Origin: Sphaerisporangium corydalis
GTDB lineage: Bacteria; Actinomycetota; Actinomycetes; Streptosporangiales; Streptosporangiaceae
DNA length: 64,000 nt
Direction: 5' to 3'
NCBI RefSeq assembly: GCF_025506355.1
Contig: NZ_JANZYP010000002.1
Location: 124,001-188,000 of the forward strand
The notes below the pieces were generated by a model, which saw nothing but the letters and a program-made list of their open reading frames with translations, made no database searches and was not told the DNA's origin. The translations under genes and the position numbers were made by a program. The stretch's first letter is position 1. Each line of letters begins with the position of its first letter. This document shows, one piece after another, positions 36,797 through 44,492 of this stretch.

Positions 36797-37872
36797 TCGA
36801 TCACCTCGGCACCGGCCCCGCCCCGGGGCGTCACATCGCGCAGGCGCGCCGTGGCGAACTCCTTGAAGCCGGCCTCGAAGCTCATCGTCGGGCGCCAGCC
36901 CAGCTCGCCCATCAGGCGGTCGGGGGACGCGGCGATGTGCCGGATGTCCCCCAGCCTGAAGACGCCGCTGATGTACGGCTCGCCGCCGCCCGCGGCCGAG
37001 GACAGCACGCGCGCCATGTCGATCAGGGGCCGGGGGTCCCCGCTCGCCACGTTGAAAGCGCGGAACCCGTCCCCCTCCCACGCCGCGGCGGCGACGTTCG
37101 CCGCCGCCACGTCGCTGACGTGGACGTAGTCGCGCAACTGGGTGCCGTCCTCGTACACGTTGGGCGCCTCACCCCGGTCGAGGGCGGAGCGGAAGGCCGC
37201 CACCGTCCCCGAATAGGCGCTCCCGTAGGAGATGTCGGGCCCGTACACGCTGTGGTAGCGCAGCGCGGCGCACCTGCCGCCCACCTCGTGCGCCCAGATC
37301 CTGCACAGGTACTCCTGGGCGAGCTTGGTGACCGCGTAGATGTTCCGCGGCTCCGCCTCGGCGTCCTCGTACACGGGCACCGCGGTGAGCGGCCGGCCGC
37401 AGTCCGGGCACGGCGGGTCGAACCGCCCCTCCCGGAGGTCCTCCTCGCGGCGCGGCACCGGGGTGACCTCGCCGTGCTCGGCGCAGGAGTACCGGCCCTC
37501 GCCGTACACCACCACCGAGCTCGCGAGGACCAGGCGCTTGGGGCCCTTCCGCGCCATGGCGGCCAGCAGCGCCGCCGTGCCGAGGTCGTTGCACCCGACG
37601 TACTTGGCCGCGTCGAAGATCTCCCGTCCGCGGCCGGGGAGCGCGGCCTGGTGGCACACCAGGTCCACGCCCGTGACGGCGCGCTCCGCCGCCCCCTCGT
37701 CACGCAGGTCCGCCCAGATGGTCTCCGCGCCCTCCGGAGCCTCCGGCCGGGTCGGGCCGTGCGCGTCCTCCAGCGCGGCGTCGATCACACGGACCTCGTG
37801 ACCCTGGGCGAGAAAGGCCGCCACGACCTGTCTTCCGATGAAACCGGCACCGCCGGTGACCAGGATGCGCAC
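36793..37872 (-). CDS. NAD-dependent sugar-nucleotide epimerase (dTDP-rhamnose 4-epimerase-like)
   Basis: A 359-residue extended SDR with GGAGFIGRQV, SSVVVYGEG and catalytic YAVTK. An inserted loop around residues 125-165 carries CAEHGEV and CPDCGRP, a Cys-rich element seen in dTDP-L-rhamnose 4-epimerase-like proteins. It may epimerise C4 of a dTDP-6-deoxyhexose, or supply a second sugar. It lies between the methyltransferase and ABC genes in the 40145-35025 operon. Substrate uncertain. Confidence 0.82.
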   Translation of the reverse strand: MRILVTGGAGFIGRQVVAAFLAQGHEVRVIDAALEDAHGPTRPEAPEGAETIWADLRDEGAAERAVTGVDLVCHQAALPGRGREIFDAAKYVGCNDLGTAALLAAMARKGPKRLVLASSVVVYGEGRYSCAEHGEVTPVPRREEDLREGRFDPPCPDCGRPLTAVPVYEDAEAEPRNIYAVTKLAQEYLCRIWAHEVGGRCAALRYHSVYGPDISYGSAYSGTVAAFRSALDRGEAPNVYEDGTQLRDYVHVSDVAAANVAAAAWEGDGFRAFNVASGDPRPLIDMARVLSSAAGGGEPYISGVFRLGDIRHIAASPDRLMGELGWRPTMSFEAGFKEFATARLRDVTPRGGAGAEVIE

Positions 37873-37899
37873 TTGGATCCTCCTGCCCTTCGGCGGCCG

Positions 37900-38637
37900 T
37901 CAGGCCTTGACGACGAAACTCACGAAATAGCGGGCCTTGGTGACCTCGATGACCTCACCGAACTCCTGGAGCAGCAGCGGCTCGACCTCCTTGGTCCCCA
38001 GCAGGTGGCTGCGGTAGGAGGCGGGACGCACGCGGCCGCCGGTGGCGCGCAGCATCAGCGCGCCGCCGAAGAACCGGGCGCAGTTGATGAAGTGCCGGAT
38101 ACTGCCGTGCTTGTGGCGCTGCTCCTCGTGGAAGTGGTCGATCGTCCACAGGTTCCCGACCAGGATCGCGCCGGGCGCCATGAAGGACTTCAGCCGCCGC
38201 AGCACCTGGCGGACGTTGCCGAGGTGGTGGATGGCGTCGACGCACATCACCATGTCGGCCTCGCCGAGCCCGTGGTCGGCCCAGAAGTCGCCGCACTTCA
38301 GCTTGAGCGCGGGGTGCTTCACCCGCTTGCCGGCGATCTCGATCGCCTGGGGCGAGATGTCGAGGGCGGTGATCTCGGTGGCCGGGGTCAGCTCGGCGGC
38401 CATCGCGGTGAACTCACCGGTGCCACAGCCGAACTCGAGGACCGTGCCGACGTTCTGGGCGTGCGAGGTCATCAGCGCCGCGATGTCCTTCTTGACGAGC
38501 TGGAGCTGGTCACCGAAGACCGGCACGCGCTCCAGCGTGTCGCGGTCCCAGAAGCGCTGCGACCAGTAGGAAGCCCCATCGGGGGGGTAACGCCGCACGA
38601 TTCGTGCCCCGGCACCCGCCATCATTTCCGCGAACAT
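37900..38637 (-). CDS. Class I SAM-dependent methyltransferase (possible sugar N-methyltransferase)
   Basis: A 245-residue methyltransferase with motif I LEFGCGTGEFTAM near residue 68, ITALDISPQAIEIAG, and VDAIHHLGNVRQVLRR. It is flanked by the sugar epimerase and exporter genes and lies near the aminotransferase, so N-methylation of the 4-amino sugar (as in pradimicin's 4-methylamino sugar) is an attractive inference; O- or C-methylation is not excluded. It lies 26 nt after the BNR-repeat gene in the same operon. Confidence 0.82.
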   Translation of the reverse strand: MFAEMMAGAGARIVRRYPPDGASYWSQRFWDRDTLERVPVFGDQLQLVKKDIAALMTSHAQNVGTVLEFGCGTGEFTAMAAELTPATEITALDISPQAIEIAGKRVKHPALKLKCGDFWADHGLGEADMVMCVDAIHHLGNVRQVLRRLKSFMAPGAILVGNLWTIDHFHEEQRHKHGSIRHFINCARFFGGALMLRATGGRVRPASYRSHLLGTKEVEPLLLQEFGEVIEVTKARYFVSFVVKA

Positions 38638-38663
38638 GTTCGTTCCTCTCGTTGATGTGGCCG

Positions 38664-40145
38664 TCAGGGCGACGGTGCCCGTACGACATGGATGTCCTGT
38701 GGGTTGTCAGGTGTGTCGTTGGTCAGGACGAGGGCCGCGTAGAAGCCCGCCCTGGTGTGCCCGAGCCCGACGGAGGTGCCGAGGAAGGGGGCTCCCGACC
38801 AGGTGGCCGCCTTCTCGATGTCGAACGGCCCCGCCAGGTGGCGTTCCCGCCACAGGCCGGGCAGTCCGGCGCAGAGCAGGCTCCTGCAGGTCACCATCCA
38901 CACGTCGGTGGGCGCGCCCGGGTCGGGGGTGTTGTTGCGGAAGTCGTGGTAGGTGACGGCGACGTTGCCATCATCGTCCACGTCGACCTGGGGGAGGAAG
39001 GCCTGGCCCGCGCCGCCTGGAGGGCTTTGCGGGGACTTGTCCACCCGGATGGGCCGCGTCCAGTGCCGGCCGCCGTCGAAGGAGGCCGACAGCCCGATGG
39101 AGCTGCGGCTGGTCGCCAGGCTCCCGTCGCCCCAGACCGCGTACAGCGCTCCGGTGCGCCGATCCACCGCGATGTCGGGGATCAGGCCACGCGCGCTGAC
39201 CGGGCTGGTCACGTCGGGGAGCAGGGGGTCGTTCACCACGGTCGTGGTGACGGTGACCGGCGCCGACCAGGTGGTACCGCCGTCGGTGGAGCGGACGGAC
39301 CTGATCCGCGAGGCCAGGGCCGGGGTCGGCGGACCGGCGACCGGGAAGTCGCCCTCGTAGAACAGCTCGACGAGGTCCCCGTTGGGCTCGACCACGATCT
39401 GGTTGCCGACCGTCCCCGCGCCCGCGTCGGCGGGCTCGTAGATCGGTCGGGCCGGCTCCCAGGTGACACCGCCGTCGAGCGTGCGGCTGAACATGAGCTG
39501 GTGCTGGTTGTCCTCCGCCCGCGCCCTGTTCCACACCACGTAGGCGCGGGAGGGGGAGCGCGGGTCGGTGGTCACCGACGGGCGGTCGTTGAAGTAGGCG
39601 GGACTGGGGTCCTGGGTGAGCGCGGCCGGTCCGGTCCAGGTGCTCCCGTCGTCATCCGAACGGTAGGCGAGGACGGCGGTCACGTTGCCGAACGACATGG
39701 CCATGGCCACGGCGAACAGGCGCCCGTCCGTGGCGTAGGCCACCGCGGGGTTGCTCGTGCTGGTGAAGGTCCCGCCGGAGCACTTGGTGAGCCCGGGGAG
39801 CGGGGAGCCCGCCCAGGTCCGCCCCGCGTCGCGGCTGGTCGCCACCACGATCCCGCCACGGGCGGCTCCCGTGGTCGAGCGGTCCTGCTGCCAGCCGACG
39901 GCCAGGCGCCGGGGGTCGTGGGGCCGGGTCGCGAGCCAGGGCTCGAACTCGGTGTTGGGCACCCGCGATGCGTCCGCACAGGCGGCGAACGGGGTCGCCC
40001 CGGAGACGACGACCGACGCCGGGTCCGGTTGGGTGGCGGCGTCGGCTCGGTACGGGGCACCGGCGAGCATGAGGGTGCCGATGCTCATGGCGGCCAGCGC
40101 CGCACCCATGCGTGCGGGCCGCCGGTTGATCGTGTTGCCGGTCAT
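38664..40145 (-). CDS. Secreted BNR/Asp-box beta-propeller protein (sialidase-like fold)
   Basis: A 493-residue protein with a Sec signal peptide (hydrophobic MGAALAAMSIGTLMLAGA, cleavage after about residue 37). Five Asp-boxes are visible: SRDAGRTW, SDDDGSTW, TLDGGVTW, STDGGTTW and SFDGGRHW, the mark of six-bladed sialidase-type propellers. I do not see the sialidase Arg triad clearly, so a binding rather than hydrolytic role is possible. It is first in a leftward operon that includes methyltransferase, epimerase and ABC exporter genes, which is unusual company for a secreted propeller. A CATACT hexamer 6 nt before the ATG suggests a leaderless transcript. Confidence 0.82.
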   Translation of the reverse strand: MTGNTINRRPARMGAALAAMSIGTLMLAGAPYRADAATQPDPASVVVSGATPFAACADASRVPNTEFEPWLATRPHDPRRLAVGWQQDRSTTGAARGGIVVATSRDAGRTWAGSPLPGLTKCSGGTFTSTSNPAVAYATDGRLFAVAMAMSFGNVTAVLAYRSDDDGSTWTGPAALTQDPSPAYFNDRPSVTTDPRSPSRAYVVWNRARAEDNQHQLMFSRTLDGGVTWEPARPIYEPADAGAGTVGNQIVVEPNGDLVELFYEGDFPVAGPPTPALASRIRSVRSTDGGTTWSAPVTVTTTVVNDPLLPDVTSPVSARGLIPDIAVDRRTGALYAVWGDGSLATSRSSIGLSASFDGGRHWTRPIRVDKSPQSPPGGAGQAFLPQVDVDDDGNVAVTYHDFRNNTPDPGAPTDVWMVTCRSLLCAGLPGLWRERHLAGPFDIEKAATWSGAPFLGTSVGLGHTRAGFYAALVLTNDTPDNPQDIHVVRAPSP

Positions 40146-40151
40146 GGCAGG

Positions 40152-40196
40152 AGTATGTGCCGGTAGGGCTTTACCTCTGCTCGAAGACCGCTCGAA
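40152..40196 (-). promoter_or_regulatory. SARP-type promoter of the BNR/methyltransferase/ABC operon (three boxes)
   Basis: Minus strand: TTCGAGC (40196-40190), TTCGAGC (40185-40179), GTAAAGC (40174-40168), 10 bp, CATACT (40157-40152), 6 nt, ATG. The only member with a 10-bp rather than 9-bp gap. Confidence 0.68.
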
Positions 40197-40211
40197 GGGA
40201 GGAGGACCGGG

Positions 40212-40997
40212 TCAGGCGTAGCCGCCCGTGCCGGTCAGCCTGGGCCCCAGCAACGTCAGCGAGAACTCGACGGGGACCTCCCTGTTCATCTGTTCCATCA
40301 CGCGCAGGCCGCGCGTGGCGAGGTCCCGCACCTGATCACCACTGAGACAGAGCACGTTGCGCAGATGGAATGCCGTGGACACCCGCGACACCCCCACCTC
40401 GGCGGGGACGTCCCGCCAGGGTTTTACGGCACGTTCCACAATCTGAAGGGCCAGGTCAGAACGCCGCAGAACGAAGTTGTCAGCGCTCACACCCCCGGCG
40501 AGCAAGTCCTCGCCGAGACCCCAGCAGGCCCTCACCTGGACCGTGCAGGGATCGGGGGTGGTCACGACGGCCGACACCCGCGCCGGGACGAAACTCTGGG
40601 CGACGAGCAGGACGCCGTGCCCGACATCCTGTCTCGCCGCCCTGGCGAGGATCTCCAGGGCCGCGCTCTCGACGGCTTCTGCGCCGCGGATGTTGCGAAA
40701 GGTGAGAGGAGGGGGCACGGAGTCGACACCGGCGACGCACAGGCGCACGTCCACCGAGGGATCGGCCTCGTTCTGGCCGAACTCGTCATAGGCGCCGTAG
40801 GCGATGAGGCCGAGCGGGCCCAGCTCACCTCCGGGCGGCATCCTCTCCGGCGGCACGACGACACAGAAGCCCGCCGGTCCGTTCCACTCCTCGACGAGAC
40901 TCCGCATTCGGGTGGCAGCCACTCCGAGTGGGGTGTCCAAGGACGCGGGCGGCCCGTCCAGCCACAGGAGCCGGACACCACCGTGGAGCGCTCCCAT
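40212..40997 (-). CDS. Degenerate PEP-synthase/PPDK N-terminal-like protein
   Basis: A 261-residue protein that aligns by eye with the ATP-binding domain of phosphoenolpyruvate synthase and rifampin phosphotransferase. GPAGFCVVVPPERM recalls VPxGFxxT; VDVRLCVAGVD stands where VAVRSSATAED is expected; VRACWGLGEDLLAGGVSADNFVL matches the GLGE-V-G-V-PD block; VPVEFSL stands for DIEWA. The catalytic Arg/Ser and acidic residues are altered and no phosphohistidine or PEP-binding domain follows, so phosphotransfer is doubtful. ATG 40997 has AGGAGG upstream. It follows the multicopper oxidase by 13 nt. Function unknown. Confidence 0.65.
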   Translation of the reverse strand: MGALHGGVRLLWLDGPPASLDTPLGVAATRMRSLVEEWNGPAGFCVVVPPERMPPGGELGPLGLIAYGAYDEFGQNEADPSVDVRLCVAGVDSVPPPLTFRNIRGAEAVESAALEILARAARQDVGHGVLLVAQSFVPARVSAVVTTPDPCTVQVRACWGLGEDLLAGGVSADNFVLRRSDLALQIVERAVKPWRDVPAEVGVSRVSTAFHLRNVLCLSGDQVRDLATRGLRVMEQMNREVPVEFSLTLLGPRLTGTGGYA

Positions 40998-41010
40998 TGA
41001 TCCGGGCCTC

Positions 41011-42561
41011 CTAGCTCGAGACCTCATAGTCCGCCATCATCCCCATGTCCTCGTGCTCCAGGTTGTGACAGTGGAGCATGTAGCGGCCTTCGTAACCGGT
41101 GAACTTGACGATTATCCGGGTCTTCTGGCCGGCCGTCAGTCCGACCGTGTCTTTCAGACCGGCATCGGCCTTGCGCTCGTCGTCGCCCAGGACCTGGAAT
41201 TGGTCGAGGTGCAGGTGCACCGGATGGTTCGCACCGTCGATGTCGAGATTCCAGATCTCCACGTCACCTATGCGAGGTGTCGCGAAGTTCTTACCGGGTT
41301 CGTACGTTTCGCCGTTAATTGTCCAGCTGTGCTCGTCGCCGCGTTCGAAGGCGAAGTCGCGGGTCTTGACGGCCTTGCCCGGGTCGAGGGTCTCGTATTG
41401 GGACAAACGAGCCGGAATGGTGCTGTCGTCGGTGGCTTTTCGCGTAACCCGAAATTTCATGACCTGTGCGGTTGAGTCGTCACCCAGCCCGTTGAGCATG
41501 GTGATCTCGGTGCCTGGACGGTACTTCGAGAAGTCCACCACCACGTCATACCTCTCGGCCGGCGCCACCGTCACCGACGTGCGCCTCAGCGGCGCCTTGA
41601 GCAGTCCTCCATCGCTGCCGATCTGGACGAACGGGATGGCGCCCTTCTGGTCGAAGGTCAGGCGGTAGCGCCGCGCGTTGGAGGCGTTGAGCAGGCGGAA
41701 GCGGTAGCGCACCGCCGCCACCTCCAGGATCGGCCACGGGGCGCCGTTGACCAGGATGACGTCGCCGAGCACCCCGACGTCGTACCCCTCCTTGAGGCCG
41801 GGCTTGGCGCCGGTGGGGTCGGCGGCCGGGTAGAGGAACTCGCCGTTCTCCGAGAACGACCGGTCGGCGATCATGAGCGGGACCTCGTACTCCCCCTTGG
41901 GCAGCGGGAGCGAGTCCTCCTCGTCGTCGCGCAGGATGTGAAAGCCGGCCAGGCCCCGGTAGACCGAGGGGCCGGTGAAGTCCATCCGGTGGTCGTGGTA
42001 CCAGAGCGTGGCCGCCCGCTGGTCCTGGGGGTAGGTGTAGTCCTTGGCGCCGTCGCTGACGCGGACGGGCGTCATGCCGCGGTGCGTGCCGTGGCTGGTG
42101 CCGTTCTGGCCGCCGCCCACGGGCGTCACCAGGTCGAGCGGGTAGCCGTCGCTGTCGGACGGGGTGTGGCCGCCGTGCAGGTGCGTCGTGGTGGGCACCG
42201 GCAGCTCGTTGCGGTGCCGCACCACGATGCGCCGCCCACTGCGGCTGTCGATCGTGGGACCTGGGAAGATCCCGTTGTACGCCCACACCGTGGTGGCCAG
42301 GCCGGGAAGGATCTCGGCCTTCGCCACCTTCTGCACGATGTCGTAGTAATCGGTGGACCCATCGGACCTCGACGGCTTCAGGACCGGCGGGATCGGCAAG
42401 GGGACGGCGAACATCTTGGGAGATTTCGCGTCACTGCCGAACACGCTGCCGTTCTCTGGATCGGCGTTCGGCTGGCAGCCGACCGCCCCCCACGCCGCGG
42501 CACCGACCAGTAAGCCTGCTCCCCCCGACATTCTCAGAAAATCTCTTCGGGTCTGGGACAT
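41011..42561 (-). CDS. Multicopper oxidase 1 (CotA/phenoxazinone-synthase type), Tat lipoprotein
   Basis: A 516-residue three-domain laccase-like oxidase. The leader has twin arginines (TRRDFLRMSGG) and a lipobox ending at Cys29 (WGAVGC), predicting Tat export and lipid anchoring. Copper motifs in order: THLHGGH, LWYHDHRMDFTG, HPVHLHLDQFQV and YMLHCHNLEHEDMGMM (His-Cys-His with the axial Met). It oxidises phenols with one-electron steps while reducing oxygen. A PadR-type palindrome lies at 42608-42619. Possible roles: phenol coupling of the polyketide outside the membrane, or protection from it. Confidence 0.92.
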   Translation of the reverse strand: MSQTRRDFLRMSGGAGLLVGAAAWGAVGCQPNADPENGSVFGSDAKSPKMFAVPLPIPPVLKPSRSDGSTDYYDIVQKVAKAEILPGLATTVWAYNGIFPGPTIDSRSGRRIVVRHRNELPVPTTTHLHGGHTPSDSDGYPLDLVTPVGGGQNGTSHGTHRGMTPVRVSDGAKDYTYPQDQRAATLWYHDHRMDFTGPSVYRGLAGFHILRDDEEDSLPLPKGEYEVPLMIADRSFSENGEFLYPAADPTGAKPGLKEGYDVGVLGDVILVNGAPWPILEVAAVRYRFRLLNASNARRYRLTFDQKGAIPFVQIGSDGGLLKAPLRRTSVTVAPAERYDVVVDFSKYRPGTEITMLNGLGDDSTAQVMKFRVTRKATDDSTIPARLSQYETLDPGKAVKTRDFAFERGDEHSWTINGETYEPGKNFATPRIGDVEIWNLDIDGANHPVHLHLDQFQVLGDDERKADAGLKDTVGLTAGQKTRIIVKFTGYEGRYMLHCHNLEHEDMGMMADYEVSS

Positions 42562-42607
42562 GAAAGACCACCCTTCGTATCCATTCCGTCACCTGCTACT
42601 AAAAAAC

Positions 42608-42627
42608 TCTACATGTAGACACTCTAC
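42608..42627. promoter_or_regulatory. PadR-type operator upstream of multicopper oxidase 1
   Basis: TCTACATGTAGA (42608-42619) is a perfect 12-bp palindrome; a further CTAC half-site follows at 42624-42627, 15 bp from the first CTAC. The padR gene at 44146 has the same CTAC offset. Confidence 0.68.
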
Positions 42628-42641
42628 TTATGCATCTTAGG

Positions 42642-42678
42642 GTCGAGTAAACTTCGAGTAGGGGTTAAAGTTAGGATC
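42642..42678 (+). promoter_or_regulatory. Possible SARP boxes upstream of the HAAS-domain gene
   Basis: GTCGAGT (42642-42648), AAAC, TTCGAGT (42653-42659) keep the 11-bp step, but the best -10 (TAGGAT, 42673-42678) lies 13 bp beyond, not 9. A weaker member, or a promoter with different spacing. Confidence 0.4.
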
Positions 42679-42717
42679 GGATCCCGTGTATAGGACGGCC
42701 CTGCCGGGAGGCGGCAC

Positions 42718-43449
42718 ATGAGTCAGAGTCCGATCGACTCTTACGTCATGGAGATGAATCGGAGCTTGAGTGGCCCTCGTCGGCTCAAGGCGGACCTTCT
42801 CCTTGAAGCACGTGACAGCCTTGACGACGCGGCGGAGGCATACCGCGAGGCTGGTTATCACCACACCGAGGCAGACTCGATGGCCCTGGCCGACTTCGGC
42901 ACGGTCCCCGAGGTCGCTCCCGCCTATCAGCGCGAGCTCGCCCTCGCGCAGGCACGCCGTACCGCGCGCTGGTTCGTCGTGCTCATGGCCGCGCAGATGT
43001 TCCTCGCCGACGAGAGCTGGCAGTCGACGGGCGCGTGGTCCGATCGCGACCCCGCCCCCCTGTACCTGGTGTTCACCCGATTCTGGGACTACAGCCAACT
43101 GATCTTCGTCATCGTCGCGGTGGGTGCCCTGTTCACGTTCGGTCTCGGCGTCCGCTACGTCAGTGCTCCGTGGCGGTTCGCACGGGTCACCGGAATGGTG
43201 ACATTGTCGGTACTCGGCCTCAAGGCGCTCGCCTCGGCCGTCTTCCTGATGGCGACCCCCCATCTCGCCTCCGGGATGGTCTCCTCCATCTCCCTGACCC
43301 GCCCCGGCTCGCTGCTGACCCTTGTGGGGCTCGCGATCTGGGTGCTGCCCAACTGGTACGTCGCGATCTCCGCCGTCCGCTGCATAGCGATCTCCACGGC
43401 CCGCAGGCTCGGCACCACCGACCTGTCGCGCCGCCGCTCCGCCCTGTGA
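42718..43449 (+). CDS. HAAS/permease-prefix-domain membrane protein (PadR-associated type)
   Basis: A 243-residue protein. Residues 1-75 form a helical HAAS/permease-prefix-like domain (YVMEMNRSL, RRLKADLLLEARDSLDDAA, ADFG), followed by about four to five hydrophobic segments. Such proteins are commonly encoded with PadR repressors and are thought to act as membrane partners in sensing; the mechanism is not established. GGGAGG precedes the ATG. It is divergent from multicopper oxidase 1 and about 700 bp from padR at 44146. No enzymatic motif is visible. Confidence 0.7.
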   Translation: MSQSPIDSYVMEMNRSLSGPRRLKADLLLEARDSLDDAAEAYREAGYHHTEADSMALADFGTVPEVAPAYQRELALAQARRTARWFVVLMAAQMFLADESWQSTGAWSDRDPAPLYLVFTRFWDYSQLIFVIVAVGALFTFGLGVRYVSAPWRFARVTGMVTLSVLGLKALASAVFLMATPHLASGMVSSISLTRPGSLLTLVGLAIWVLPNWYVAISAVRCIAISTARRLGTTDLSRRRSAL

Positions 43450-43600
43450 CCCCGGCCCCCGCGGTCGTGACCCCGGCCCATCCGGTCGGGTTCCCGGCCC
43501 CTGTGGTCGTGTCCCCGGCCCCTCAAGCGCTCGTGTCCCCGGCCGCCGAAGCGGTCGGGTTTCCGGCCCAGGAAGCGCGGAACCGGGACCCATGGGGCCG
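43450..43600. repeat. Degenerate GC-rich tandem repeats after the HAAS gene
   Basis: Six imperfect units of about 19-26 bp built around GTCGTGWCCCCGGCCC follow the stop codon. Copies differ at many positions and the period drifts. No convincing coding frame covers them. They could act as a diffuse termination region. Confidence 0.5.
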
Positions 43601-43660
43601 GTGGCCGCACCCCTGAGTCCCGGCAGGCGGGGACTTCTTCGATCGTGCGCTCTTGTGTCC

Positions 43661-44071
43661 TCAGCGACCGCTGCGCGGCGGGAGGAAGTACCGATTGGCC
43701 GGCCCGATCCAGAGCAGGACCACGATGCCCACTTCGAGCACCAGCTCGACCAGCGCGACGGCACGGATGAGAAGCGGATGTGACTGGGTGATCGGGTCCA
43801 GCGCACGGAAGACTCCGACCACCAGCAGCAGCGTCGTGATGACGCGCATGAGGTTGTTACCTTGACGGACTGACAGCGTGAGCGCGACGAACAGCGCCGC
43901 CAGCACGACCGAGGTCACCGCCTCCCAGGTCGTGAACGGCGCGTCCCCGAGGCCGAAGGCCAGGAGCCGGTCGACCACGAAGAGCCCGGTGAGCCCGAAC
44001 AGGGCCGACGTGGCCATGTTCACCGTCGCGGGTGGCGCTTGTGGCACTCTCTGGTAAGACTGGGCCATCAT
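43661..44071 (-). CDS. Small four-helix membrane protein, unknown function
   Basis: A 136-residue protein with four hydrophobic segments (ALFGLTGLFVVDRLLAFGLG, VTSVVLAALFVALTLSV, MRVITTLLLVVGVFRAL, VALVELVLEVGIVVLLW) and a basic C-terminus. I do not recognise the family. The ATG at 44071 has AGAGG 7 nt upstream; an in-frame GTG 6 nt earlier is possible. It is divergent from the padR gene at 44146 and shares its operator-bearing intergenic region, so it is a likely PadR target. Confidence 0.65.
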   Translation of the reverse strand: MMAQSYQRVPQAPPATVNMATSALFGLTGLFVVDRLLAFGLGDAPFTTWEAVTSVVLAALFVALTLSVRQGNNLMRVITTLLLVVGVFRALDPITQSHPLLIRAVALVELVLEVGIVVLLWIGPANRYFLPPRSGR

Positions 44072-44126
44072 CTTCACACCTCTTCCTCGACTCTTCTTCG
44101 GGATCCCTCCTTCAAGGGTATTTACT

Positions 44127-44149
44127 CTACCTGTAGGCTGTCTACATGA
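44127..44149. promoter_or_regulatory. PadR-type operator overlapping the padR-1 start
   Basis: CTACCTGTAG (44127-44136) then CTACATGA (44142-44149), the two CTAC elements 15 bp apart. The padR ATG (44146) lies inside the second half-site. TAGGCT at 44134-44139 is 6 nt before the ATG, so the mRNA is probably leaderless and autorepressed. Confidence 0.62.
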
Positions 44150-44409
44150 CAGGGTCCTACTTCCTCGATGACATCGACCGCGAAGTCCTCGCGGTGCTGG
44201 AACGTGGGCCCCTGTACGGGTACCTGATCATGGAGGCGCTCCGCCTCCGGCTGGGGGTCGAGTTCCATCTCCCCACCGGAGGCCTCTTCCCCGTCCTGCG
44301 CCGCCTGGAGCGGCTCGGGTACATAAGGAGTGCCTGGGTGACCGTGGAGAACCGCGAGCGGCGCACCTACGAGCTGACCGAGGTGGGTCACCAGGCGCGG
44401 TCCCTGTGA
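44146..44409 (+). CDS. PadR-family transcriptional regulator 1 (short)
   Basis: An 87-residue winged-helix repressor: DDIDREVLAVLERGPLYGYLIMEALR, LPTGGLFPVLRRLERLGYI, RRTYELTEVGH, all diagnostic of PadR. The C-terminal dimerisation helix is cut short compared with the 106-residue paralogue at 52206, ending at QARSL. It probably controls itself, the divergent membrane protein, and perhaps multicopper oxidase 1 and cydAB through CTACATGTAG-type sites. Ligand unknown. Confidence 0.85.
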   Translation: MTGSYFLDDIDREVLAVLERGPLYGYLIMEALRLRLGVEFHLPTGGLFPVLRRLERLGYIRSAWVTVENRERRTYELTEVGHQARSL

Positions 44410-44447
44410 CCGCGCCCGGCCCGATCCCGTTCGTGGTCCCGGACACG

Positions 44448-44470
44448 GCGCCCGGCCGTACGCCGGGCGC
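44448..44470. terminator. Terminator between padR-1 and multicopper oxidase 2
   Basis: GCGCCCGGC (44448-44456), loop CGTAC, GCCGGGCGC (44462-44470), between convergent genes. Confidence 0.7.
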
Positions 44471-44492
44471 GTCCTCGGTGACCGTGCCACGC

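Noticed and set aside
42642-42678. HAAS gene promoter as a sixteenth member of the SARP set
   Set aside because: The two boxes match, but the -10 lies 13 bp away instead of 9-10. Listed with low confidence and left out of the count.
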